Counted from the stretch's first letter, positions 35,516 to 47,445 are shown. The stretch: 64,000 nucleotides of DNA from Notamacropus eugenii (GCF_028372415.1 NC_092872.1:263959008-264023007); one strand, 5' to 3'. Translations and numbers: made by a program. The notes: generated from the letters alone by a model not told the origin.

Positions 35516-36924
35516 GTAACATAATATCAGAAGAACACTTTAGTATAGAACTCATAAAGACAACTTTAATCCTTGTTGCATGTAGACCTTTGAAATACTT
35601 GTTCATGGTTGTTAGTTTATCAAGAGCAAATTTGACCCTGTCAGAAGAGTTAGATAAAAGTTACTCCTCTATTCACTGAAGAGGTAAGGGTCTCTGAGTA
35701 ATATTGCATAAACCATCATACAATGTTATTGTATTGTTTAGCTTGGATGGTTTTTGTTTCTTAAATATTTATTACAAGTGGAGGTCACCTGAGGAGAAGA
35801 GGGAGAAAGGACTACTCATAAAAATGAATGTGAAGTTATATCCAAATGGCACCAATTTTTAAAATGAGTGAGCAAGAAAAGAATTAGTATTGCATCTAGT
35901 CTCCAGAGGTTAATGAGCATTTAGGCTAAGTGACTAAAGATTGACCTGATCAGCAGATAAATGCCAATCAAAGTAGTATTCCTTCAAAATAATTTTATTT
36001 TGCAATATAATTTTAGTTCATTATGTTTTCTTATCAGTCAGGATGTTATATAGAGCTTCTGATGTGAAAGATACAGAATGTCCTTCTAAATGCATTAAGC
36101 CCCACAATGAACCAATTCATTGCCAGAAGTGGCTTCACTGTCAGTTGAGTAACATGTGGAATATCAAAGGACAATTCAAGGAAAAGCAAGCATTTCCCTT
36201 ATATGGCATACATTGCATGGGAAAAGCATGGATCAATTCATTTGGAGACCCCGGTGTTTTGAAAAAGGAGGAAGGTCCTACCTTTGTGAGTTAGGGCTAC
36301 TAAAAGCAACCCTTGCATCTGTCCATCCCATAAATAGGTTTGGCTGTCACCAAGAATTTTAATCCCAGTCTTGGGATAAAGACAGCTGATACTTCTAAGG
36401 AGACAAATGACCTTGTTTTAGAAGCAGAGTAACAACAGAAATAAATATCTACAATAATATGAGAATGGAGATGGAGAAAATGAAGCAAAGAAGCTTATTG
36501 ATAGTAGATTCTAACAAGATGAAATGAGGGTTAGGGGGAGTGAACCCAAGGCAATCCACTGGGTTTTGAATAGAATTCAGCACCCGTAACAAGTACAGTC
36601 AGGTGGGTTCTTATGGGGGAAATTATCTGGTCAAAGAGTTCCAAGCCTTAAGGTCATGGAGTGGTGAGTTCTGAGGTGTAGGCCATTGTCAGGGAGTGGT
36701 GCTTACTCATGGAGGGGAAAAGACTTGGGTAGTTGATAGTCAATCTCCTTGCTGTCAGGAAAGGGGCTTTGAGCTGTAATTAAAAACATTACTTTGACAT
36801 GACATGATGACTCAGGGGATTTGAGCAAATCCAGGACTTTTTCATTTGGCAAGACTGGTAGTTAAAGAATTCCTTATAGATACAAAATATGAATGTTTGT
36901 CAGGAAAACTAAATTAAATCAAGA
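35516..36924. other. unassigned intergenic DNA
   Basis: No repeat family is recognised. The open frame at 36043-36294 (83 codons, with CPSKCIKPHNEPIHCQKWLH and a second Cys/His stretch) resembles nothing I can name and has no nearby splice or promoter signal that I trust. Confidence 0.35.
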
Positions 36925-37110
36925 AGCAGTATTCATTTTGTTCCTACTTTTTATTAGAAGCTATATTAAACTCTGTGCATACAAAGACAAAAGTGAAATG
37001 ACCATTCTCCTCAAGGATCTTGCATATCAGGAAAACCAGCATGTGTGTATATAGATAAATAAAAAATAAATTTAAAGTAAATATAAAGACATTTTGCAGG
37101 AAGGGTAACA
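36925..37110 (+). repeat. L2-like LINE 3' end
   Basis: ACTTTTTATTAGAAGCTATA, ACTCTGTGCATACAAAGACA and CTCCTCAAGGATCTTGCATA in L2 order. Confidence 0.55.
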
Positions 37111-37964
37111 TGTAACTTGGGGGTGGGATGGGAAAGAAAAGTCTTCATTTCTATATTTGTTACAGTTGCTGACAATGATGTGCAAGTATATAAACATCCT
37201 GGGCAAGCCCTAATATATAATGAAGTTTTCTATCTATTTGTAGAGTGATACAAGCAAAAGGTTGTTAATTGCTCAGATACTCAGAGGTACTTGAAATAAG
37301 CAATCAGTTGACAGCTTCAATTTTCTTGAAGATGAGTATGCACTGGTTGTCTGAGGTCCCTAGATACCCAGAGGCCAATTATATATCAATTTGGCTGCCC
37401 TGGTGAGGCTCATGGTGCTTATTGATCATTTAGTTTGATTAAGTCATGGGGAGCTTAGTCATTCATGTACAAAGTAGAAGAGAACCATTCAGATGTATTT
37501 TGTGGCCATTGTACTTGGGTTTCATTTATTTCACCATTAAAGGAGATTATTATTGTGAATTCCGTGATATATCTTAATAATACTTTTAAAAATAAAGATT
37601 ATATAAAACATTCCCATCTGTAGTCCAACATAGCCTGAATCTTTAAGTCTGCTTTTTTGTCTTTAATTCTTTGAATTTTGTACTCCAGAATGAACATGTA
37701 ATAGAGTCCACCTAGATTTCAGGTTTAAACTTTTTCAGATTATAATATGGACCTTGACTCTCTTCCCTCAGTGAGTTGCCTTTTCTATCCATGGTGATTT
37801 CTGTAGTGGTGGTGCATGGAAGTTTCCTCAGAAAACCTCTATCATTATTATTCCCTCTTTTTCATCATTTCTTCTCCTTGTCCATTCCATTGTTGTTGCT
37901 CTTCTCTCCTACCCTTTCTCCCCATGACACATGATGAAGATAAGGATGATGACAGAAACAAAAA

Positions 37965-38225
37965 CATAACTATAGTAACTAATATTTATATAGTGCACCA
38001 AATTTTATAAACACTTTATATTCCGTATTTGATCTTTGCCAAGTTTGTAGGTTAGATGGTTCCTAATATTAAGCTCATAGGGAATCATAGGGAAAGAGGC
38101 ACAGAAAGATTATATGACTTTCTTGTGGTCATAGATCTAATAAATGCTAGAGACATAATTTGAACTCAATTCTCTTATGATTTTAAGTTTGGCACTTTTG
38201 TATTAAGAATGAATCATCTACAGTA
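37965..38225 (+). repeat. MIR/THER-like SINE remnant
   Basis: AACTAATATTTATATAGTGC, AAACACTTTATATTCCGTAT, GAAAGAGGCACAGAAAGATT and TAATTTGAACTCAATTCTCT in order. Confidence 0.65.
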
Positions 38226-38955
38226 AAAGGAGAAAAAATAATTTAAAAAAGAAACACAGCATTAAACTTCAGGAAAATATCAACTAGCTACTCATCTTCT
38301 GATTCTAAGCTTTCTCTCATATTCAAGGAGAACAATACCTATATCTTTCTGTCTCTTCTATCTTTAATTTTCCTAAGATGCTAATTGGATATTTCTTTTG
38401 CAACTATCACTGTCTATCGATATCTTATATGTTGAGGTGCATGTCATACATCTAATATAAATAATCTGTAAGTTCTCTGAGGTCAGGTATTCTATAATGT
38501 GTAATCTTTCTTTCACACCTATGTCATTCACATGACAAGTTCATTAAAATAATTAAATCATAATGTTATACATAATACACACATGCAATGATATGATGTA
38601 AATAAAATTCTGTGAAAATGATAGATATGCATGATATTGATATTTTGATAAATTTGTGAATTCTGCTCTGAAGGTACTATCTCTCTGAATATAGAAAACA
38701 ATACTTATACCCCCACCCTTTCTCCTTTTTTTGCCATGTCGACTCACAAATTCTGCATAGGTGATTAGGCCAGAGAAAAAGAGGTTGCCCTGTGCTATTT
38801 TAGCACTAAGCAGTTACCAATATAACATGGGGGCTGCCCAATATTTTTCACATTCACATTATGTGACAAATACCTCTTTATCTGGACATTAGTTATTCCA
38901 GATTATGCCTGAGAGATACTGGAAAGAGCCCATATTGTCAAGAAATCCTTGTTTC
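38226..38955. other. unassigned intergenic DNA
   Basis: No gene or confident repeat is seen. Confidence 0.4.
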
Positions 38956-38959
38956 CAGG

Positions 38960-39635
38960 AAAACGTTGAAGAAGATATGGGAGAGTTGAAGCACTAATTC
39001 ATTGTTGGTGGAGCCGTGAACTGTTCCAACCATTCTGGAGAGCAATTTAAAACTATGCCCAAAGGACTATAAAATGTACATACTTTTTTCCCCAATAATA
39101 TTGCTTCTAGGGCTGTGTGCCAAAGAGATCATAAAAATGGGAGAAGGATCTACATGTAAAAAAATATTTGTAGTAGTTCTTTTTGTGGTGTCCAATAACT
39201 GGAAATTGAGGAGATGCCCATCATTTGGGAAATAGCTGAACAAGTTGCCCATCAATTGGGAAATAACTGAAAAATTCTAATATGCTATAATGACAAACAG
39301 GAAGACTTCAGAAAAACCTGGAAAGGCTTATAAGAACTGATGCCGAACGAAATGAGCAGAAACAGGAGAACATTATACACACATTATACACTGTAACAGC
39401 TGTGGTGTTCAAAGACTGTTTCTGATAGACTTAGCCCTTCACAGCAATGCAAGGACCTAAAACATTTCCAAAGGTCTCATGATGCAAAAGGTCGTCCACA
39501 TCCAGAGAAAGAACCAGACTTTTCTCTTTTGTTATGTTTTAGTTTGTTTTTCTCATGCTTTCTCTCATTCACTTTAACATGCCACATGACTAATGCAAAA
39601 ATGTGTTTAATAGGAATATACATGTTGAGCCCATA
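38960..39635 (+). mobile_element. L1 3' end, 5'-truncated
   Basis: Starts in the ORF2 C-terminal region (ATTCATTGTTGGTGGAGCCG near 38998) and runs through CTTTTTGTGGTGTCCAATAA, GACAAACAGGAAGACTTCAG and the 3' UTR block TAATGCAAAAATGTGTTTAA. It contains a local tandem duplication near 39218-39270, where GCCCATCA-TTGGGAAATA occurs twice about 37 bases apart. It is non-coding. Confidence 0.8.
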
Positions 39636-40389
39636 GAAGAGACACCAGCAATTAATAACACTGACATGATTTTAGTCAATAAGATCTTGGCACAGATGAG
39701 TCAAACTAACAATAAGACAGACTGGAGTGTGTGTGTGTGTATGTGTGAATTGTAGGTTTTATAAGTACAAATCAGCTTATTATAATTGCCCATCAGAAAT
39801 TGTACAACATTCATCCTTAAGGATCTCATTTCCTTTACAGCATATTAAAAATGATAGAGATACATCACTGCAGGTTGAAGAAAATTGTTTAGCTTTAGTG
39901 TAGGGACTATGTTGACACATCAGAATCTTCCTGTCTTTCATAAGAAACAAATGAAAAATGCCAATTCTAAAAATATGCATGTGAAAATCTCTTTGAGAAA
40001 AAAAAGGCCATTCTTAGAAACAGAACAATTGCTCATGGTCATCTAGACATGTCATTGACTCAAAAAAAGTTTAGAATATTTTGAATATTTAATCCATGCT
40101 GAAAATCTCAAGACTGTATAAAATGAAAAACTACTGAAATATAGAGGTTCAGCATAAAAACAATCAAACTGATGCAAATAGAATGAAGCACTGGGCACTT
40201 CTCATCTATTCTGTTTTTCAAGTTGTCCTGAAAATGCTCTCCATTAGCCTAAAGTGGTGAAAATACAACACATTCACCAAATTAAATTATATAAAACACC
40301 ATTTTATCCACCTATAAAGAGTTCTCAGATCATTAGAACAAAACAGTGATGACAGGACAGAAACATGTCTCAGGAAACATTATTATCTT

Positions 40390-40398
40390 GAGAGAGAC

Positions 40399-40433
<35 letters not shown>

Positions 40434-40462
40434 TAGAGACAGATGAGAGAGACAGAGAGAAA
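40390..40462 (+). repeat. (GA)n/(GACAGA)n repeat
   Basis: GAGA and GACAGA units. Confidence 0.9.
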
Positions 40463-40837
40463 TAGAACAAAACAAATATGCCATGTGATACCATAGTAGA
40501 TTTTTATATGGAACTTTTATATTTACAAAATCCTTTCCTTAACTCTTAATTTTGTACATTTGGAAGGAAATGTACATTTTAGTCATAACAGAACTAAAAC
40601 TGAGAGAAGTCATTTGCCCTTAAACTCATTAGAGATATAAGTGTAACTGGCATTTGTTTTCTTATTCTGGGCCAATCAGGGAGACAAAGAAGGAAAGATC
40701 TATCTGTGGAGAGGCTAAAGAAGAAGATTACCTTAAAGTATCTATTGTTTTGAATGCCTGACCTTTCTGTGTAGTTTGTGGAGGGATATGAGCTGGGGAA
40801 AAGGAGAGTGCTCCAATATACTAACACAGACAAACAT

Positions 40838-40994
40838 ACACACACACATACACACACATACATATGTATATGTGTGTATTATACATAAATACATATACAT
40901 ATATACATATACACGTACACACTCATATATGTATATGCGGTGTGTATATGTGTATATACATGTGTGTATACATATGTATATGTATATATGTATT
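40838..40994 (+). repeat. compound CA/TATG microsatellite
   Basis: ACACAC runs followed by TATACA, TATGTG and TATGTATA blocks. Confidence 0.9.
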
Positions 40995-41235
40995 TAGGAA
41001 TGAGAAGAACATCTTCAAATGAAGCTACTGCACCCACTGCATTGGCCAGTAAGGAGGCTAGGGCAAAGGTGCAAGGAGGAAGTGTGAAAGATTATGGAAC
41101 TATTGAAACCTTGTAAATGTCATACTGTGTGCGGGTAAAGTCATTATCTCTGTAATCTAGTTATTTATTTGGTTGGAGACAGGATTGAAACTCAGATATC
41201 CTTACTGATACCCAGGTTTCATTCCATCATATCAA

Positions 41236-41258
41236 GATAGATAGATAGAGAGATAGAG

Positions 41259-41311
<53 letters not shown>

Positions 41312-41392
41312 TACATATATATATACATATATACATATATATGTGTGTGTATGTGTATGTATACATGTTTATATAGATACATAGATAGATAG
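41236..41392 (+). repeat. (GATA)n plus (TATG)n microsatellite
   Basis: About 75 bases of GATA units, then TATACA, GTGTAT and GATAGATA blocks. Confidence 0.95.
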
Positions 41393-41399
41393 CCCCACA

Positions 41400-42270
41400 A
41401 CCTATTATGATACACTTAAAAATACTTTATACATACTATTGAGTTGTTCTGAATGAGAATGGCCTGTACTTTGTAGAAAAATAAACAACTTTAATTTTGA
41501 AAATGAGTGACTATTGTTAAGCCTTTTCTCAGACTGTCTTATTTTATGAGATAGAAGTCACTTTTACCCATGGGAAAGCTCTCTTTTGACTTCATTTGCA
41601 TTTAGGATCAAACAAGAGATTTAAAATGAAATAAAGAATGCAATATTTATTATTTATGGTCTGTTATTGAAAGTTTATAATCCGCAAAATAATTCAATTT
41701 TCTGTTCAGCTTGTCTTCCAATACATATAATAGGATTTTAATTTATTCTTGTTATGAGGCATTAAAATGACAGGGCCAATGAAGCATTCATTTTTTCAGT
41801 TTACCTCTATTTGAATCATTATCAAAAGCACTAGGGAAATGGGCAAATCTAATAACACACAACTCAAATATCTAAAAAGTACTTGCTGTGATAAATGAGG
41901 AAACAAATATTTTGACTAAATTAGCCATAGAAGTTAGTAGGGAAAGTTGTTCTGTCCCCAGAAAGGCTCATTCCTTTAGTATAGAAATTAAGAAAAAAAA
42001 TAATTTATCCAGAAAGATGTTAAAGTCTAATGTCTGCATTTTGCATATTCCCTGCCAATGTCCTTCTAAGGAAAATGTTTGTTGAACTTTCTTGGAATGA
42101 TTTAGAGCAGATATATTCTCCAGGTATCACATAGCCAGGGCTATCCTGAAGAATGACGCCTAGTTTATATAGTTTAGGAATCAGCAAAGCAGAAGGAGAC
42201 GAAGGAGAAAATTGGAAAAACTAGCTACATGGTAAATGGCATTAAATCATATTACCATAATTAAAAACAA
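41400..42270. other. apparently unique AT-rich sequence
   Basis: No repeat or credible open frame is seen. It leads up to the 5' end of the LZTFL1 retrocopy. Confidence 0.35.
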
Positions 42271-42390
42271 AAGTCTGGAATTGGAATTGGGCCTAAAGGA
42301 TCAACATCAAAATCAAATCATCAATTACATGTCTTTTGCTGGTTCAAAATAGGTTTGAGACTCAAGACTGTAGATTGCTGCTTACAGGGT

Positions 42391-42405
42391 AAAAAGAAGA
42401 GCAGA
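42391..42405 (+). repeat. target-site duplication, left copy, HAL1 copy 4
   Basis: AAAAAGAAGAGCAGA, matched at 45174-45188 with one difference. It lies in the LZTFL1 codons for the LKESRL region of the parent protein. Confidence 0.88.
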
Positions 42406-42583
42406 GAGGGGGAGGAGCCAAGATGGCAGAGTGGAAAGACACACATATGCTAGCTCCGAACCCACAGCCCATAAAATATCTGTAAAGAAGAACTCCCAAT
42501 AAATTCTGGAGCAGCAGAAGCCACAGAACAACAGAGTGGAGGATATTTCTGTTCCAGAGAGCTCTGAAAACAGACACCAAAGG

Positions 42584-42988
42584 TCAGTCGCGTACTGGAC
42601 CCCGAGTGGAGCCCAGCCCTGCCTTGACTGCACAGCACAAAGAGGAGCAATTCCAAGTAGGCTTCAGGGACAGAATCTCCAGAAGCAGTGCAGGTCTCTC
42701 CACCCACAGGCACCAGGGGTGAGTGAGAGAGACTTTTGGGCTTGCTGGAAGGGGAGTGGGGTGTCTCCATGGCTCAGGCCCCCTCAGGAGGCAGAAGGAG
42801 AGGGAGCAGCAGACGAGGGCTCCCCAAGCAGGCAGAAGGCAGGATCCATTGTTGAAGGTTTCTGCATAAACCCCCTGAGGGAACTGAGCCCCATGAGGCA
42901 GCTCTGCCCCCACCTGAGCACCTGAACTTAATCTCACATTGAATAGCAGCCCTGCCCCCCCAAAAGCCCTAAGGCTGGGAAGCAGCAT
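42584..42988 (-). other. antisense open frame in HAL1 5' UTR (copy 4)
   Basis: A 134-codon frame antisense to the element, starting MLLPSLRAFGGAGLL. It shares QFPQGVYAETFNNGS, LLPAWGALVC and EILSLKPTWNCSS-type segments with the antisense frame of copy 3, in the same register. No domain is recognised. It could be a by-product of a stop-poor leader. Confidence 0.35.
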
Positions 42989-43080
42989 TTGAATCTCAGA
43001 CTCCAGGTGCTGGCTGGGTGGATTTGGAGGTGAGGAGGGTGTGGAGAGGACATTCAGAAGTCAAGTCACTGGCTGGGAAA

Positions 43081-44183
43081 ATGCCCAGAAAAGGGGAAAT
43101 AAAAGTAAGACCATAGAAGGTTACTTTCTTGGTGAACAGATATCTCCTCCCTTCCTTTCTGATGAGGAAGAACAATGCTTACCATCAGGGAAAGACACAG
43201 AAGTCAAGGCTTCTGTGTGCCAGCGCACCCAATGGGCTCAGGCCATGGAAGAGCTCAAAAAGGATTTTGAAAATCAAGTTAGAGAGGTGGAGGAAAAACT
43301 GGGAAGAGAAATGAGACAGATGCAAAAAGAGCATGAAAAGCAGGTCAACACCTTGCTAAAAGAGACCCCAAAAAATGCTGAAGAAAATAACACCTTGAAA
43401 AATAGGCTAACTCAATTGGCAAAAGAGGTTCAAAAAGACAATGAGGAGAAGATTCCTTTAAAAAGCAGAATTAGCCAAATGCAAACGGAGGTTCAAAAGC
43501 TCACTGAAGAAAATAGTTCTTCCAAAATTAGAATGGAACAGATGGAGGCTAATGACTTTATGAGAAACCTAGAAATCACAAAACCAAACCAAAAGAATGA
43601 AGAATTGGAAGATAATGTGAAGTATCTCATTGGAAAAATAACTGACCTGGAAAATAGATCCAGGAGAGACAATTAAAAAATTATGGGACTACCTGAAAGC
43701 CAGGATCAAAAAAAGAGCCTAGACATCATCTTTCATGAAATTATCACGGAAAATTGCCCTGAGATTCTATAATCAGAGGACAAAATAAGTATTCAAGGAA
43801 TCCACCAATCACCATCTGAAAGAGATCCAAAAAGAGAAATTCCTAGGAACATTGTGGCCAAATTCCAGAGTTCCCTGGTCAAGGAGAAAATATTGCAAGC
43901 AGCTTGAAAGAAATAATTCAAGTACTGTGGAAATACAATCAGCATAACACAAGATCTAGCAGCTTTTACATTAAGGGATGAAAGGGTGTGGAATGTCATA
44001 TTCCAGAAGTCAAAGGAACTAGGACGAAAACTAAGAATCACCTACCCAGCAAAACTGAGTATAATACTTCAGGGGAAAAAATGGTCTTTCAATGAAACAG
44101 AGGACTTTCAAGCATTCTTGATGAAAAGACCAGAGCTGAAAATAAGATTTGACTTTCAAACACAAGAAAGAAGAGAAGCATGA
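43081..44183 (+). pseudogene. L1-type ORF1 of HAL1 copy 4, with premature stops
   Basis: The main open piece (to 43676) carries GYFLGEQISPPFLSDEEEQC, the coiled coil (QVREVEEKLGREMRQMQKEH, AEENNTLKNRLTQLAKEVQK, SRISQMQTEVQKLTEENSSS) and the start of the RRM-like domain (DLENRSRRDN). A stop at 43675 falls just before the expected LKIMGLPE. Reading on in the same frame gives IMGLPESQDQKKSLDIIFHE, IPRNIVAKFQSSLVKEKILQ, and YPAKLSIILQGKKWSFNETE, with three more stops. The frame also shifts by one base within the first few codons (MPRK start). Apart from these point changes the two RNA-binding domains are all present. Confidence 0.88.
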
Positions 44184-44308
44184 AAAGGTAAACAGCAAAG
44201 AGAAGTCATAAGGGAATTATTAAAGTTGAACTGTGTACATTCCTGCATGGAAAGACAATATTTGTAACTCTTGAAACTTTTCAGTATCTGGGTAGTTGGT
44301 GGGATTAC

Positions 44309-44341
44309 ACACACATACACACACACACACACACAGAGAGA
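44309..44341 (+). repeat. CA/GA seed repeat in HAL1 3' UTR
   Basis: CACACA run followed by GAGAGAC. The same relative position holds repeats in copies 1, 2 and 5. Confidence 0.85.
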
Positions 44342-45173
44342 CAAAGAGCACAGAGTGAATTAAATAGGATGAGATCATATCTTAAAAAATGAAATTAAGG
44401 GGTGATAGAGAAATATATTGGGAGAAGAAAGGGAGAAATGAAATAAGGCAAATTATCACATAAAAGAGACAAGTAAAAGACTTTTCAGTGGAGGGAAAAA
44501 GGGGGGAGGTGAGAGAAAAAACATGAAGCTTACTCTCATCTCATTCGACTAAAGGAAGGAATAAAATGCACACTCATTTTGGTATGAAAACCTATCTTAC
44601 AATACAGGAAAGTGGGGGAGAAGGGGATAAGCAGGGTGGGGGGATGATGGAAGGGAGGGCAATGGGAGGAGGGAGCAATTTGAAGTCAACACTTGGGGAG
44701 GGACAGGATCAAAAGAGAGAATAGAAGCAATAGGGAGCAGGATAGGATGGAGGGAAATATAGTTTTTCTTACACAGCACGACTATTGCACAGACGACTAT
44801 TATGGAAGTCATTTGCAAAACTACACAGATACGGCCTATATTGAATTGCTTGCCTTCCCAAAGGGAATGGGTGGGGTGGGAGGCATAAAGAGAAGTTGGA
44901 ACTCATAGTTTTAGGAACAAGTGTTGAGTACTATTCTTGCTACTAGGAAATAAGAAATACAGGCAATGGGGGTATAGAAAGTTATCTGGTCCTACAGGAC
45001 AAAAGATAAGATAGGGACAAGGGAAGGGAGGGATGATAGAAGAGAGGGCAGATTGGTGATAGGGGCAATTAGAATGCTCGCTGTTTTGGGGTGGGGGAGG
45101 GGACAAAATTTGGAACCCCAAATTTTGTGAAAATGAATGTTAAAAGTTAAATAAATAAATTTAAAAAAAAAAG

Positions 45174-45188
45174 AAAAAGAAGAGTAGA
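45174..45188 (+). repeat. target-site duplication, right copy, HAL1 copy 4
   Basis: AAAAAGAAGAGTAGA, one difference from 42391-42405. The LZTFL1 reading resumes directly after it. Confidence 0.88.
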
Positions 45189-46231
45189 CTAATAGATGAG
45201 ACCTTTACCATGAATGAAATAATTGAAGTTCTGAATGAACTACCGAATGTGGTTCATAGTGAAATAGCTGTCTCATTAATACTTTCTGTACCAACATGTT
45301 GTTTCTTGGCAGCTTTTTTCACAGCCATAAAAATGATACCTTAAGCTAAGATTCAGGTATCTCAGAGCTAGAAAATTGAGAATGATTAGAATGAGTCACA
45401 GAATTTGAAAAAAGCAGAATTTATTACTTCAAAAAAAGTCTAATTCAGAGAACATAAAGCCATCAAGACTTGTTCCATTTAATGAAGGTGGAACATCGAG
45501 TCTCCTAAACAAGGATATTTTAAGACTTTAGAAAAATAATGAAAAATTGAAATCAAAGTTAACGAATACAAAATTACAGGCTACAAATTCATTGAATGAG
45601 AATTCAGAAGTAGAACAAGTGCCAAGAGATTTATAGATTGTCCAGGAAGATCAGAAGGCAATAATCAGATCAAAGGATATTAGTGACTTGGAAAATAGGG
45701 TTGCATCTCTAAGGACTGAGTTTCAGAAGACACTGAATGATACTCCTAAAAACCTGAAGACTTTGGAGGAAAATTTAGTGTCAATGAAGCCTGACTTATT
45801 TAAGATTCAGGAACAGTTGAGTGTGGCTGAAAAAGAACAGACAAAGTTCCAGCAGATGGTGGCATACCACGCCTGAAGAAGAATGAGCAAATTAAAGATA
45901 TGAGGCAAAGAAAGGCTCACAAAAGATAAGATAGAAGGGTAAGGAATATGAAATTTCTGTGATCATCATTAAAAAATGCTTTGGTTTTACTGGATTTCTT
46001 TCCCGTTGTTTGTCCCTAGGTTTCATGTTTGCTGTTCATTGAATCTGTTCTGCCTTGAGGTCCATATGCATATGTTAACAGCTTTGTCAGTCATTGTTAA
46101 GGTCTGCCATTGAATTCTGATCTTCTGGAAAAAGTACAGTATTAAACCTGAGGCCATTTTCTTTAAGGCTAGCCCCCTTATGAAATGCTAACCTGAGTAC
46201 AGCAAGACTATCAAAAAAAACAAAAATCAAC

Positions 46232-46480
46232 TAACAAACATTTATTAAACAAGTATTATGTTCCAGGCACCTTAGAAGTTACAAATGCAAATGGGAGAAA
46301 ATCCCTCCCCTCAGGGAGCTTACTGGCTTTTGAAGGATAAAACATGTTCACCGATAAGTTAGTAAAAATATTTCAAAGAAACATATACTAATTTAGGATG
46401 GGGAGTAATAAGAATTGGAGGAATCAGGACAGATGCCATGAAGGAAGTGGTACTTGAATTAAGACTCTAGAGGAAGCAGG
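46232..46480 (+). repeat. L2-like LINE 3' end
   Basis: ACAAACATTTATTAAACAAG, TATGTTCCAGGCACCTTAGA, CCCTCAGGGAGCTTACTGGC and GAAGGAAGTGGTACTTGAAT occur in L2 order. Confidence 0.7.
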
Positions 46481-46939
46481 AGATTGTAAAAGTTAAAAAT
46501 GAGGACATGAAAAAAAAAAATAAGGACATGAAGCATTCCAGATTTTTATATGGGAAACAGAAACTAGACCAATTTTCTTAGAGCTTCCAACTGGCAAATG
46601 CCTGAACTGGGGAACTTAGTTTAGATTGCCAGGGATTGGGCAAAAGAAGTTGCTTAAAAATGAAAAGTCTAAGCTGATCCAGGAGTGGAGGTGCGACAAC
46701 TCAAGTGGAAGGTAGAGGAGGAGCACATCAGATTCAGTTTTAAGTGAGCCCCTCTGGGCTCTATCAAGATGCCGCAGGGCACTCTGTGTCACCATTCAAA
46801 TCTCAGTGCATATTCACTTTGGAAAACTTCAGCCAACAATGAAGCAAACAACAACGTGAGACCAAAGAGAATGTGTGGAGCATACAGTTCAGAGGAGAAA
46901 AAAAAAAAAAAAACCTTAGCAATTACAAAATTGAATGGA

Positions 46940-47210
46940 TGTAATAGTAATAATAATAATAGTCTACATTTACATAAGGCCTACTATGTGCCTGCCACTT
47001 GCTAAGCATTTTAGAATAATTATCTCATTTCATTCTCACAACAGTTCTGAGAATTGGATAATATTATCTTTTCCATTTCATAGCTGAGGAAACTGAGGCA
47101 GAGGATAAGTGATGCCCAGGGTCACACAGTAAGCAAATATCTGAAAGTGGATTTTAACTCACGTCTTCCTGATTTCAGGTCCAGTACTCTTTCCATTGTG
47201 ACACACAAAA
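46940..47210 (+). repeat. MIR/THER1-like SINE, fairly well preserved
   Basis: ACTATGTGCCTGCCACTTGC, TCATTTCATTCTCACAACAG, ATAGCTGAGGAAACTGAGGC, GGTCACACAGTAAGC and GTCTTCCTGATTTCAGG in full order. Confidence 0.8.
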
Positions 47211-47309
47211 AAAGCCATTTCATCTTTACATTGCATTGCCACAACCATCCACAGTCCTTGGTACATGGTGAGTATTTAATAACAGTTCTTGAATGAATAA
47301 ATTAACTAT

Positions 47310-47445
47310 TCTAGTCCTCTCAACTCTTTTTACGGATGAAGAAACAATGATATGGAGGGAAAGACGTGGCTTGCTCAAGGTGACGTAACAAGATAAAAGC
47401 AAAGCAAGACTCAAATCTAGGTGTTGTTGGTAAAAACCCTGCAAC
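47310..47445 (+). repeat. MIR-like SINE remnant
   Basis: TTTACGGATGAAGAAACAAT, GTGGCTTGCTCAAGGTGACG and AAGCAAGACTCAAATCTAGG in order. Confidence 0.65.

Larger units (their letters stand above)
42406..45173 (+). mobile_element. HAL1 copy 4, full length, inserted in LZTFL1 retrocopy
   Basis: It opens GAGGGGGAGGAGCCAAGATG, with the CCAAGATGGCAG motif at 42418-42429. A GC-rich 5' UTR runs to 43080 and ORF1 from 43081 to 44183. A purine-rich 3' UTR of about 0.95 kb follows, with a CA/GA seed at 44309-44341 and G-runs at 44614-44674. The end is GTTAAATAAATAAAT plus an A-rich run. ORF2 is absent. A 15-base TSD with a single difference flanks it. Length is about 2.77 kb. Confidence 0.93.
42278..46230 (+). 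pseudogene. LZTFL1: LZTFL1 processed pseudogene, split by HAL1 copy 4
   Basis: Translation of 42278-42405 gives LELGLKDQHQNQIINYMSFA, matching the N-terminus of LZTFL1 (AELGLNEHHQNEVINYMRFA as I recall the human protein). After the HAL1 insert, 45189 onward gives DETFTMNEIIEVLNELPNVV, then ISELEN and EFEK blocks. Then come NEGGTSSLLNKDILRL, SLRTEFQKTLND, LKTLEENLVSMKPDLFKIQ and EQLSVAEKEQ, and in another frame KKNEQIKDMRQRKA. Together these span nearly the whole 299-residue protein. LZTFL1 is a coiled-coil regulator of BBSome traffic to cilia. The copy has no introns, several stops and small shifts, and an A-rich run at 46213-46230 that may be its old poly(A) tail. It is therefore a dead retrocopy; the functional gene lies elsewhere. 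Confidence 0.9.

Noticed and set aside
36043-36294. An 83-codon Cys/His-containing open frame
   Set aside because: No match to a known domain, no supporting signals, and length within chance for AT-rich DNA over 64 kb.
42278-45930. A functional LZTFL1 gene with HAL1 in an intron
   Set aside because: The LZTFL1 reading has no splice signals, contains several stops and shifts, and the HAL1 TSD lies inside codons that rejoin exactly without it.
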